In this document: one piece after another, positions 1-6,814 of the stretch
Position numbering within the stretch: the stretch's first letter is position 1
Layout: each line of letters starts with the position of its first letter
Origin: an uncultured Collinsella sp.
Lineage (GTDB): Bacteria > Actinomycetota > Coriobacteriia > Coriobacteriales > Coriobacteriaceae
Length of the DNA stretch: 17,084 bases
Direction: 5' to 3'
Assembly: GCA_900550415.1 (NCBI GenBank)
Contig: URSO01000050.1
Span: 1-17,084, forward strand
Translations under genes and position numbers: made by a program
Notes under the pieces: generated by a model
Told to the model about the DNA's origin: nothing
Seen by the model: only the letters and a program-made list of their open reading frames with translations
The model's database searches: none

Positions 1-16
1 CGGGCGCTTTTCGTTT
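1..16. terminator. Possible 3' end of an upstream gene's terminator
   Basis: The window opens with a G/C-rich run followed by TTTT. This looks like the descending arm and T-tract of an intrinsic terminator whose other arm lies outside the window. It cannot be confirmed without the upstream sequence. Confidence 0.25.
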
Positions 17-66
17 GAAAAACCATCCCGCCAATGCCTTATCTGTATAGCCCAAATGAGCCGAGC

Positions 67-75
67 TGCTAGAAT
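67..75 (+). promoter_or_regulatory. Extended -10 promoter candidate for asnS
   Basis: TG, one base, then TAGAAT (70-75) matches an extended -10 element (5 of 6 to TATAAT). It lies about 47 bp upstream of the asnS GTG start. No good -35 hexamer is visible at 16-18 bp spacing, which is tolerable for an extended -10. Inferred from motif only. Confidence 0.4.
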
Positions 76-121
76 ATCGAACTGTATGGATAACTATCAT
101 TCAACCGTTATGGGAGGATAC

Positions 122-1525
122 GTGAACCGCACCAAAATCGCGCAGCTCTATGCCGATGCCGAGTCGCTCGGCGGCCAGACCGTCACCGTCGCCGGCTGGG
201 TCAAGTCCATCCGCGACATGAAGAACTTTGGCTTTGTTACGCTCAACGACGGCAGCTGCTTCCGCGACCTGCAGGTCGTCATGAACCGCGAGGCACTCGA
301 CAACTACGACGAGATCGCCCATCAAAACGTCTCGGCCGCACTCATTTGCACCGGCACCGTCAAGCTGACCCCCGATGCGCCCCAGCCCTTCGAGCTTTCT
401 ACCACCTCCATCGAGGTCGAGGGCGTCAGCGCCCCGGATTACCCGCTGCAGAAGAAGCGCGCAACCGTCGAGTTCCTGCGCACCCAGCAGCACCTGCGCC
501 CGCGCACCAACCTGTTCCGCGCCGTGTTCCGCATCCGTTCTGTCGCGGCTGCCGCCATCCACCGCTTCTTCCAGGAGCAGGGCTTTGTCTACGTCAACAC
601 CCCCATCATCACCACGAGTGACTGCGAGGGCGCCGGCGAGATGTTCCGCGTGACCACGCTCGACCCCAAAAATCCGCCCCTCACCGAGTCCGGCGAGGTT
701 GACTGGAGCCAGGACTTCTTTGGAAAGCACGCGAGCCTTACCGTATCCGGCCAGCTCAATGCCGAGAACTTTGCCATGGCCTTTGGCGACGTGTACACCT
801 TTGGCCCCACCTTCCGCGCCGAAAACTCCAACACCACGCGCCACGCCGCCGAGTTTTGGATGATCGAGCCCGAGATGGCCTTTGCCGACCTTAACGACTA
901 CATGGATAACGCCGAGGCCATGCTCAAGTACGTCCTTAAGGACGTTATGGCCACCTGCCCCGACGAGCTCAACATGCTCAACAAGTTTGTGGACAAGGGC
1001 TTGATCGAGCGCCTGGACCACGTGGCAAACTCCGACTTTGCCCGCGTTACCTACACCGAGGCCGTCGAGATCCTGGAGCAGGCCGTCGCCGCCGGTCACA
1101 AGTTTGACTATCCCGTGAGCTGGGGCATCGACCTGCAGACCGAGCACGAGCGCTTCCTGACCGAGGAGCACTTTAAGCGCCCGACCTTCGTGACCGACTA
1201 CCCGGCTGAGATCAAGGCGTTCTACATGCGCATGAACGAGGACGGCAAGACCGTCGCCGCCGCCGACTGCCTGGTTCCCGGTATCGGCGAGATTATCGGC
1301 GGCTCCCAGCGCGAGGAGCGCCTGGATCTGCTCGAGGCCCGCATCAAGAACCTGGGCATGAATCCCGAGCAGTACAAGTACTACCTTGACCTGCGCCGCT
1401 ACGGTTCCTGCAAGCACGCCGGCTACGGTCTGGGCTTCGAGCGCTTGGTCATGTATCTGACCGGCGTGGGCAACATCCGCGACGTCCTGCCGCACCCGCG
1501 CACCGTGGGCAACGCCGACTTCTAA
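122..1525 (+). CDS. asnS: Asparaginyl-tRNA synthetase
   Basis: This enzyme charges tRNA-Asn with asparagine in the cytoplasm using ATP (class IIb synthetase). The N-terminal OB-fold anticodon-binding region is recognisable (VAGWVKSIRDMKNFGFVTLNDG, about residues 24-45). The catalytic core carries motif 2 (FRAENSNTTRHAAEFWMIEPE) and motif 3 (GYGLGFERLVMYLTGV, then IRDVLPHPRT at the C-terminus). The GTG at 122 is chosen because a GGGAGG Shine-Dalgarno at 112-117 sits a few bases upstream. This gives 467 residues, the usual AsnRS length; an in-frame ATG at 56 would add 22 unconserved residues. The gene stands alone and ends in its own terminator. The presence of AsnRS means Asn-tRNA can be made directly. 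Identity is very sure. Confidence 0.96.
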   Translation: MNRTKIAQLYADAESLGGQTVTVAGWVKSIRDMKNFGFVTLNDGSCFRDLQVVMNREALDNYDEIAHQNVSAALICTGTVKLTPDAPQPFELSTTSIEVEGVSAPDYPLQKKRATVEFLRTQQHLRPRTNLFRAVFRIRSVAAAAIHRFFQEQGFVYVNTPIITTSDCEGAGEMFRVTTLDPKNPPLTESGEVDWSQDFFGKHASLTVSGQLNAENFAMAFGDVYTFGPTFRAENSNTTRHAAEFWMIEPEMAFADLNDYMDNAEAMLKYVLKDVMATCPDELNMLNKFVDKGLIERLDHVANSDFARVTYTEAVEILEQAVAAGHKFDYPVSWGIDLQTEHERFLTEEHFKRPTFVTDYPAEIKAFYMRMNEDGKTVAAADCLVPGIGEIIGGSQREERLDLLEARIKNLGMNPEQYKYYLDLRRYGSCKHAGYGLGFERLVMYLTGVGNIRDVLPHPRTVGNADF

Positions 1526-1566
1526 TCGCCACAGCGCCACCAAACGCGTTCCAGCGCATCACGCCA

Positions 1567-1599
1567 GCGCCTCTCGGCAAGCCGAGGGGCGCTTTTTTT
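1567..1599 (+). terminator. Intrinsic terminator of asnS
   Basis: An 11-12 bp GC-rich stem (1567-1578 with 1581-1592, one G-T wobble, tight loop) is followed by seven T (1593-1599), 42 bp after the asnS stop. This is a classic Rho-independent terminator. Confidence 0.92.
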
Positions 1600-1775
1600 C
1601 AACAGCGTCCGTCAAGCTTTTGGCAAGTTTTTGGTCAGTTGGGCAGGGCTGTTGAAAACTCGACCCGCCGCTTGCCGACGGCCACCGACCGCCCAGAGTG
1701 CTCTGCGCCCCTGGGAAAGCCCCGCGTCCTAGGCTCCATACCGTCGCCACCCAAAACGGAAAGGACGTGGGCGCC

Positions 1776-2561
1776 ATGACCGAAACCGCTGTTGAAACTT
1801 ACGAGACCACGACGAGGGGCGCCGCCTCGATGGCAGCCTATCGCGCCGTTCGCATCCTGCAACTATTAAGCGAAAACACCGGCGAGGACAAGGCCATGCT
1901 TTCCGATGAGTTGATCCGGCGCCTCGCCCATCCCGACGACCCCGCCCGCATGCCCATCTCGGCGGCGCGGCGCAGCATCTACACCGCCATCTCCGCACTT
2001 CGCCATGCCGGATACGAAATTGAGTACAAGCGCGGCGTGGGCTATCGACTCTTGACCCGTCCGCTCACCGACGAAGAGATCATCCGGCTCCACGGCATGG
2101 TCATGCGCAACCGCTCCACGCCCATCGCCATTCGAAAGAGCATGGCGCAGCACCTGGTCGCCATGGCGAGTGCCGACGTTCGCGGCTACCTCGATGCACC
2201 CGAGCCTGCTCCAAGCGCAGGCGACAAATCCACCAAGGCCACACGCACGCCCGTCAAGCGCATAGATGCCTGCGAGCTCATCGAGCAGGCCATCGACCAC
2301 GGAACCACGGTGAGTTTTGATATTTCGAGTGTCACGGCACGCGGAGAGGTCGAAGTGGCACGGATGACACTCCGGCCCTTTGCCATCAAGCAACGAGACG
2401 GCATCTCGTATTTGCTGGGAACGGTCTATGACGCGCGAGGCGCCGATGACACGTTGCGTACCGTAGAGATCGGCCGAATGAGAAACGTCACCACACGTCT
2501 CCTCGACGGCAAGAAGCTCTTCGCCGCCCTGGACGAGGACGATGCCTCCTCCGCCGCATAA
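1776..2561 (+). CDS. WYL-type winged-helix transcriptional regulator
   Basis: This is a 261-residue probable ligand-responsive DNA-binding protein. Residues about 20-92 form a winged helix-turn-helix (YRAVRILQLLSE, then SARRSIYTAISALRHAGYEIEYKRGVGYRL). Residues about 165-242 resemble a WYL domain: RPFAIKQRDGISYLLGTVYDARG followed by TVEIGRMRNV, matching the usual P-x-G-W-Y-L-x-G and FRLDRI pattern. The diagnostic W-Y-L is S-Y-L here (S211). A linker rich in Ala/Pro/Lys (141-162) joins the halves. The ATG at 1776 follows GGAAAGGA (1758-1765) at about 10 nt; an in-frame GTG at 1767 lies too close to that site. The gene lies 160 bp upstream of an ABC importer in the same orientation and may regulate it; that link is inference. 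Confidence 0.8.
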   Translation: MTETAVETYETTTRGAASMAAYRAVRILQLLSENTGEDKAMLSDELIRRLAHPDDPARMPISAARRSIYTAISALRHAGYEIEYKRGVGYRLLTRPLTDEEIIRLHGMVMRNRSTPIAIRKSMAQHLVAMASADVRGYLDAPEPAPSAGDKSTKATRTPVKRIDACELIEQAIDHGTTVSFDISSVTARGEVEVARMTLRPFAIKQRDGISYLLGTVYDARGADDTLRTVEIGRMRNVTTRLLDGKKLFAALDEDDASSAA

Positions 2562-2630
2562 GACCCTCCGCCGCCCATTCGACTACCCGTACCGCCCATC
2601 CGATTCTGTATTAAAAAACCCGCCAGGCTG

Positions 2631-2661
2631 TTGTAAAAATGGACATCAGCGCTACTATAGT
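2631..2661 (+). promoter_or_regulatory. Candidate promoter of the ABC importer operon
   Basis: TTGTAA (2631-2636) and TATAGT (2656-2661) resemble -35 and -10 hexamers with a long 19 bp spacer. They lie 60-90 bp upstream of the substrate-binding protein start. Motif-based only. Confidence 0.45.
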
Positions 2662-2667
2662 TCCACT

Positions 2668-2686
2668 TGCACTTTGTCCCAGTGCA
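2668..2686 (+). promoter_or_regulatory. Inverted repeat just downstream of the -10: possible operator or 5' UTR hairpin
   Basis: TGCACT, seven bases, AGTGCA forms a perfect 6 bp dyad starting 7 bp after the candidate -10 element. The outer CAC...GTG bases extend it with a one-base bulge. The position fits a repressor site or a short mRNA hairpin. No T-box is visible in this 160 bp gap. Confidence 0.35.
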
Positions 2687-2721
2687 GTGTTTCCAGCCAT
2701 TTTTATACTGGGGGTAATGAT

Positions 2722-3702
2722 ATGAAGGACATCACCATCAGCCGCAGGAGCCTTCTGGTCTCCGCCGGTCTGCTCGCGCTCGCCCCGCTCGCCGGATGCG
2801 GCGGCAACTCTGGTTCCGGCTCTGCTGCCGCCGGTTCCGACTACACCATCGGCGTTCTGCAACTCACCGAGCACTCCGCACTCGACGCCGCCAATGACGG
2901 CTTTGTCAAGGCCATCAAGAAGAGCGGCCTTAAGGTCAAGATCGATCAGAAGAACGCCCAGAACGACCAGTCCACGTGTAAGTCCATCGCCGACAAGTTT
3001 GTGGGCGACAACGTCGACCTGATCTACGCCATCGCCACGCCTGCCGCGCAGGCCGCCGCCGGCGCCACGGCCGATATCCCCATCGTGGGCTGCGCCATCA
3101 CCGACTACGCCGCCTCCGGCCTGGTCCAGGACAACGACAAGCCCGGCACCAACGTCACCGGTGCCTCCGACCTCACCCCGGTCGCCGAGCAGCTCGAGAT
3201 GATGCAGAAGGTCCTGCCCGACGTAAAGAAGGTCGGTCTGCTCTACTGCACCGCCGAGTCCAACTCCGACGTCCAAATCAAGGCCGCCAAGAAGGAACTC
3301 GGCAAGCTGGGCCTGGAGTACACCGACTTCACCGTCTCGAGCTCCAACGAGATCCAGTCCGTCGTCGAGTCCGCCGTGGGCAAGGTCGACGCGCTCTACT
3401 CCCCCACCGACAACACCATCGCCGCGGGCGCTTCGCAGGTGGGCCAGATCTGCAAGGAAAACAAGCTTCCCTACGTGACTGGCGAGGAGGGCATGTGCAT
3501 GGCCGGTGGCCTGTTCACCCTCTCCATCAACTACGAGGATCTGGGCTACGCCGCGGGCGAGATGGCCGTCAAGATCCTGAAGGGCGAGGCCAAGGCCGAG
3601 GATATGCCGATCAAGCACCTCTCGAGCAAGGACCTGGTCGTCGTCAAGAACGACGAGATGGCCGAGGCACTGGGCATCGACCTTTCCGCTCTGGACGAGT
3701 AG
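2722..3702 (+). CDS. ABC transporter substrate-binding lipoprotein (TrpX-like, PF04392 family)
   Basis: This is a 326-residue extracellular solute-binding lipoprotein. It has a twin-arginine-like N-region (ISRRSLL, residues 6-12), a hydrophobic core, and a lipobox LAGC with Cys26 as the lipidated residue. A short Gly/Ser/Ala linker follows. The mature part begins DYTIGVLQLTEHSALDAANDGFVKAIKKSG, which is typical of the periplasmic-binding-like family found with COG4120 permeases and COG1101 ATPases. ATG 2722 is chosen because it follows a GGGGG Shine-Dalgarno and starts a proper signal peptide; the frame is open further upstream but that part is non-coding. Streptococcal relatives (TrpXYZ) import tryptophan. 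The ligand here is unknown and could be another amino acid or a related molecule. Confidence 0.88.
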   Translation: MKDITISRRSLLVSAGLLALAPLAGCGGNSGSGSAAAGSDYTIGVLQLTEHSALDAANDGFVKAIKKSGLKVKIDQKNAQNDQSTCKSIADKFVGDNVDLIYAIATPAAQAAAGATADIPIVGCAITDYAASGLVQDNDKPGTNVTGASDLTPVAEQLEMMQKVLPDVKKVGLLYCTAESNSDVQIKAAKKELGKLGLEYTDFTVSSSNEIQSVVESAVGKVDALYSPTDNTIAAGASQVGQICKENKLPYVTGEEGMCMAGGLFTLSINYEDLGYAAGEMAVKILKGEAKAEDMPIKHLSSKDLVVVKNDEMAEALGIDLSALDE

Positions 3703-3774
3703 CGCCCATGTGCGGCAACGCGGTTAGGGCCCGTGCTTGCGCCATAGCTGCGTTATTCAATATCTGAGCCATTG

Positions 3775-3813
3775 GGGCGGACGCCAAAGACCGGCGTTCG
3801 CCCTGCTTGTTTC
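3775..3813 (+). terminator. Hairpin between substrate-binding protein and permease: likely partial terminator
   Basis: An 11 bp stem (3775-3785 with 3793-3803, one G-T wobble) with a 7-base loop is followed by a weak T-rich tract (CTGCTTGTTTC). It lies in the 204 bp gap after the substrate-binding gene. Such a weak terminator would give more binding protein than permease/ATPase, as is common in ABC operons. It could also protect the 3' end of the upstream message. Confidence 0.5.
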
Positions 3814-3906
3814 AGATAAAACAAATGTCTGTCCGTCGCTCTCTTATACATTGTTACCGCTATTATGGAACATCACGTGTCCACCCTATCCTAGGAGGTA
3901 TGAAGC

Positions 3907-4830
3907 ATGCTCATTGCATTGCAGGGCGCCGTTTCGCAGGGCGTCCTCTGGGGCATTATGGTGCTTGGTGTGTTTATCACGTTCCGCCTGCTCGACATCC
4001 CCGATATGACCTGCGACGGCAGCTTTGCCCTCGGTGGCTGTGTCTGCGCCGTACTCATCGTCAACAATAACGTCGACCCCTTGCTCGCCGTGCTGGCCGG
4101 CATGTGCGCCGGCGCCATCGCGGGCGCCGTCACGGGCATCTTGACCACCGTCTTTGAGATTCCCGCAATCCTCGCCGGAATCCTGACGCAGATCAGTCTG
4201 TGGTCCATCAACCTGCGCATCATGGGCAAGTCCAACACGCCCATCCTTGCCAAGGGCACTATCTTCTCATCCGTCAGCAACATGACGGGCCTGCCGCAGT
4301 CCACTGTTGCCATTATCCTAGGCATTGTGCTGGCCGTGGCCATCGTCGCCATCCTGTACTGGTTCTTTGGCACCGAGATCGGCTCGGCGCTGCGTGCCAC
4401 CGGCAACAACGAGTACATGATCCGCGCCCTGGGCGTTAACACCAACACCACCAAAATGATCGCCCTCGTGCTCTCCAACGCCCTCATTGGCCTTTCGGGT
4501 GCGCTCATCTGCCAGAGCCAGAAGTATGCCGACATTGGCATGGGCACCGGCGCCATCGTTATCGGTCTTGCCGCCATCGTCATCGGCGAGGTGCTCGGTC
4601 GCCTGCTGCCCGGCGGTCTCACGCAGTTCTCCGTCCGTCTGGCCTCCGCCGTCTTTGGCTCCGTGGTGTACTTCCTCATCCGCGCCATCGTGCTGCAGCT
4701 GGGCATGGACGCCAACGACATGAAACTGCTCTCTGCTGTGATTGTCGCCGTGGCCCTGTGCGTGCCCGTGGTTTGGGAGCGCTATAAGCTCCGCAGCTCC
4801 TACACGAAGGGAGATGAGGCAGATGCTTAA
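3907..4830 (+). CDS. ABC transporter permease (COG4120-type)
   Basis: This is a 307-residue integral membrane permease of the branched-chain-amino-acid-type fold (BPD_transp_2 family). Hydrophobic stretches span most of the protein, for example VLWGIMVLGVFITFRLL near the N-terminus, VAIILGIVLAVAIVAILYWFF mid-protein, and AVIVAVALCVPVVW near the C-terminus. The conserved family segment LLDIPDMTCDGSFALGG is at about residues 28-44 and EIGSALRATGNNEYMIRALGVNTN is at about 158-181. ATG 3907 follows AGGAGG (3893-3898) at 8 nt. The 3' end overlaps the ATPase start by 8 bp, so the two are probably translationally coupled. It forms the membrane channel of the importer with the flanking genes. Confidence 0.88.
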   Translation: MLIALQGAVSQGVLWGIMVLGVFITFRLLDIPDMTCDGSFALGGCVCAVLIVNNNVDPLLAVLAGMCAGAIAGAVTGILTTVFEIPAILAGILTQISLWSINLRIMGKSNTPILAKGTIFSSVSNMTGLPQSTVAIILGIVLAVAIVAILYWFFGTEIGSALRATGNNEYMIRALGVNTNTTKMIALVLSNALIGLSGALICQSQKYADIGMGTGAIVIGLAAIVIGEVLGRLLPGGLTQFSVRLASAVFGSVVYFLIRAIVLQLGMDANDMKLLSAVIVAVALCVPVVWERYKLRSSYTKGDEADA

Positions 4831-5617
4831 GCTCTCGCACGTCAAGAAGACCTTTAACAAGGGCACCGTCACCGAGAAGCGCGCGCTCACCGGCGTCGAC
4901 CTTACCCTCAACGACGGCGACTTTGTAACTGTGATCGGCGGCAACGGCGCCGGCAAATCCACGCTGCTCAACATGATTGCCGGCGTATATCCGCTCGATT
5001 CGGGCGTTATCGAGCTCGACGGCACCGACATCTCGCGCCTGAGCGAGTCGCAGCGCGCCAAGTACCTGGGCCGCGTGTTCCAGGATCCCATGCGCGGCAC
5101 CGCAGCCGACATGCAGATTGCCGAGAACTTGGCCCTCGCCAAGCGTCGCGGCCAGCGTCGCGGCCTTTCGTGGGGCGTCACCAAGGCCGAGAAGGACGAG
5201 TACGTTGAGTTGCTCAAGCGCCTGGACCTTGGCCTGGACACGCGCCTCAACGCCAAGGTCGGCCTGCTTTCGGGTGGCCAGCGCCAGGCACTCACGCTGC
5301 TCATGGCCACGCTCACCAAGCCGCGCTTGCTGCTGCTCGACGAGCACACCGCGGCACTCGACCCCAAGACCGCCTCTAAGGTGCTCAATCTGACCGAGGA
5401 GATTGTCGACGAGAACCACCTGACCACGCTCATGGTCACGCACAACATGAATGACGCCATCCGTCTGGGCAATCGCCTGATCATGATGCACGAGGGCCAC
5501 GTTATCTACGACGTGGCGGGCGACGAGAAGAAGTCGCTCACCGTCGCCGACCTGCTGCAGAAGTTCGAGGAGGTCTCGGGCGGCGAGCTCGCCAACGACC
5601 GCATGCTGCTGAGCTAA
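4823..5617 (+). CDS. ABC transporter ATP-binding protein (COG1101-type)
   Basis: This is the 264-residue nucleotide-binding subunit that powers the importer. Walker A is GGNGAGKST (residues 39-47). The signature LSGGQRQ lies mid-protein, Walker B is LLLLDEHTAALDP, and the H-loop is MVTHNM. ATG 4823 is preferred over the in-frame ATG 4814, because AAGGGAG (4807-4813) lies 9 nt upstream of 4823 but abuts 4814. The start lies inside the last codons of the permease gene. The stop codon is built into the left arm of an intergenic hairpin repeat that probably terminates the operon. Substrate specificity comes from the partner genes and is unknown. Confidence 0.9.
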   Translation: MLKLSHVKKTFNKGTVTEKRALTGVDLTLNDGDFVTVIGGNGAGKSTLLNMIAGVYPLDSGVIELDGTDISRLSESQRAKYLGRVFQDPMRGTAADMQIAENLALAKRRGQRRGLSWGVTKAEKDEYVELLKRLDLGLDTRLNAKVGLLSGGQRQALTLLMATLTKPRLLLLDEHTAALDPKTASKVLNLTEEIVDENHLTTLMVTHNMNDAIRLGNRLIMMHEGHVIYDVAGDEKKSLTVADLLQKFEEVSGGELANDRMLLS

Positions 5618-5656
5618 AACCTGCCAATAAGGGACAGGTTTATTTTGGCAGGTTTT
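5616..5656. repeat. Intergenic hairpin repeat, copy 1
   Basis: A perfect 12 bp inverted repeat (5616-5627 with 5645-5656) is separated by 17 bp that contain GGGACAGG. It ends in TTTT on one strand and begins with AAAA on the other, so it could terminate transcription both ways. The left arm includes the last two bases of the ATPase stop codon. It belongs to the same family as the copies at 5672, 6719, 9450, 11464 and 13173, judged by the shared GGGACAGG core and A-run/T-run ends. Confidence 0.75.
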
Positions 5657-5671
5657 ATCTGCGCAAACGTC

Positions 5672-5711
5672 AAAACCGCCGCAAAGGAACAGATACCTTT
5701 GCGACGGTTTT
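5672..5711. repeat. Intergenic hairpin repeat, copy 2
   Basis: A 16 bp imperfect inverted repeat (5672-5687 with 5696-5711, 15 of 16 matching) has an 8 bp loop. It has the AAAACC...GGTTTT ends of the family, but the core has drifted (AACAGATA). It lies only 15 bp after copy 1. Confidence 0.75.
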
Positions 5712-5774
5712 CGCATATCATGTCGATAATCCAGCGTCAGCAGGAACCACTGGTTAAGAACTAAGGAAACTGCC

Positions 5775-5880
5775 ATGAGAAGACTCCTTCCCCGTCTTGC
5801 TTGACCGCCGCACTCCTTGCCGGCGTGCTCGCCGGCGGCCCAGCTTACGCCACCGCGGCCACCCCATCTCAAGTTATCGG
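5775..5880 (+). pseudogene. Remnant of a secreted-protein gene: signal peptide only, frameshifted
   Basis: ATG 5775 follows AAGGAAA (5763-5769) and encodes MRRLLPRLA before a TGA at 5802. Shifting by one base at 5801 restores a continuous signal peptide: LTAALLAGVLAGG, then PAYATAATPSQ, with an Ala-x-Ala cleavage site. A single-base deletion near 5799-5802 explains both halves. The mature protein is absent, because the frame runs straight into the terminator at 5880-5909. What the intact gene encoded cannot be told. A short leader peptide is the alternative, but the signal-peptide character across the shift favours decay. Confidence 0.55.
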
Positions 5881-5909
5881 CCCGTCCGATGTGATCGGAC
5901 GGGCTTTTT
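5880..5909 (+). terminator. Intrinsic terminator after the signal-peptide remnant
   Basis: A perfect 11 bp stem (5880-5890 with 5894-5904) and a 3-base loop are followed by five T. It separates the remnant from the downstream channel gene and presumably belonged to the lost gene. Confidence 0.85.
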
Positions 5910-5952
5910 GGTGGGTATCATGGTTGAATGATCATTAGGAGGTTTTCCCTAC

Positions 5953-6720
5953 ATGGAATTGTTTGAACCGATTCTTCATTTCTTTGAGCAGCGCTGGGTC
6001 CACAACATCATCTGGGCCGTCATCTTGGTAATAGTCACCGCCATCGCCGCCAAGGTGGCATCCAAGACCCTGCGCCACCTACTCAACCGAGACGACAACC
6101 CGCTTCCCGCATCGAGCATCTTCATCAACATCGCGCGTGCCGTCATTTGGATGATCGGCGGCAGCTTTATCCTCGACAACTGCTTTGGCATTAACGCAAA
6201 CGCGCTCGTCGCCGCTCTTGGCGTCGGCGGCATCGCCATCTCGCTCGGCTTTCAGGACACGCTATCAAACCTTATCGGCGGCATGCAAGTGACCTTTATG
6301 GGCATCATCAAGCCCGGCGACAATATCGAGGTCGGCGGCGTGTCGGGCGTGGTCCAGGACATCACTTGGCGCCACACGACCATCGAGGACGCCTGCGGAC
6401 AGACCATCATCGTCCCCAACTCCAACATCTCCAAGAACACACTCGTGCACCTCATGCCCTTTGGACGCGTTGTCGTTCCCGTCGCGGTGAAGGACACGTC
6501 AAAGTGGGACTCGCTCGATGCGCTGGCAGACGAGCTCGCCTGTGCCACCAAGGTCGCCGTTTCACCCATCTCGGGCTTTGACAAGGAACCCTACGTGCTC
6601 TTTAGCGAGATCGGCGACTTTGGCATTAAGGGTAAGATCATCTTTATCGTCAGTGACGACAGCACCACCTTTACGGCAGCCGACGCCTGCATCCGCGCCA
6701 TCGCCCCCATCATCGCCTAA
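5953..6720 (+). CDS. MscS-family small-conductance mechanosensitive channel
   Basis: This 255-residue inner-membrane channel would open under membrane tension and release solutes on osmotic downshock. Two N-terminal membrane segments (about residues 17-36 and 58-78) precede the pore helix region LVAALGVGGIAISLGFQDTLSNLIGGMQV, which carries the Ala/Gly packing typical of TM3. The beta domain follows: GIIKPGDNIEVGGVSGVVQDITWRHTTIEDACGQTIIVPNS. The ATG follows AGGAGG (5937-5942) at 10 nt. It is shorter than E. coli MscS (286 residues), mainly at the C-terminus. The stop codon overlaps hairpin repeat copy 3. It appears to be a single-gene unit between two terminator-like hairpins. Confidence 0.9.
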   Translation: MELFEPILHFFEQRWVHNIIWAVILVIVTAIAAKVASKTLRHLLNRDDNPLPASSIFINIARAVIWMIGGSFILDNCFGINANALVAALGVGGIAISLGFQDTLSNLIGGMQVTFMGIIKPGDNIEVGGVSGVVQDITWRHTTIEDACGQTIIVPNSNISKNTLVHLMPFGRVVVPVAVKDTSKWDSLDALADELACATKVAVSPISGFDKEPYVLFSEIGDFGIKGKIIFIVSDDSTTFTAADACIRAIAPIIA

Positions 6721-6758
6721 AACCACCGCAAAGGGGACAGGCACCTTTGTGGTGGTTT
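6719..6758. repeat. Intergenic hairpin repeat, copy 3
   Basis: The left arm at 6719-6734 and right arm at 6744-6758 match at 14 of 15 positions around the core GGGGACAGGCACC. The left arm starts within the stop codon of the channel gene. It likely acts as a terminator for that gene, though its T-run is only three bases on the plus strand. Confidence 0.8.
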
Positions 6759-6814
6759 CGCATCGTGGTACCATGGTTCATATCGTTGTTTAAACGACTA
6801 AGGGAGTAGACACC

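Noticed and set aside
101..1543. Long open frame antisense to asnS (480 codons)
   Set aside because: It is a mirror of GC-rich codon use in a clear asnS gene. The low-complexity Val/Leu/Gly/His-rich translation has no recognisable domain.
2562..2721. T-box or riboswitch upstream of the importer
   Set aside because: The gap is 160 bp with a promoter, one short dyad and a Shine-Dalgarno; no T-box sequence and no terminator/antiterminator pair is seen.
2611..3618. Long antisense frame over the substrate-binding protein gene
   Set aside because: Same effect of codon bias; the translation is Gly/Leu/Asp/Val-rich without motifs, and the plus-strand gene has signal peptide, lipobox and Shine-Dalgarno.
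4318..5872. Overlapping long antisense frames across permease and ATPase
   Set aside because: They oppose genes with intact Walker motifs and membrane segments; no start sites or families are recognised.
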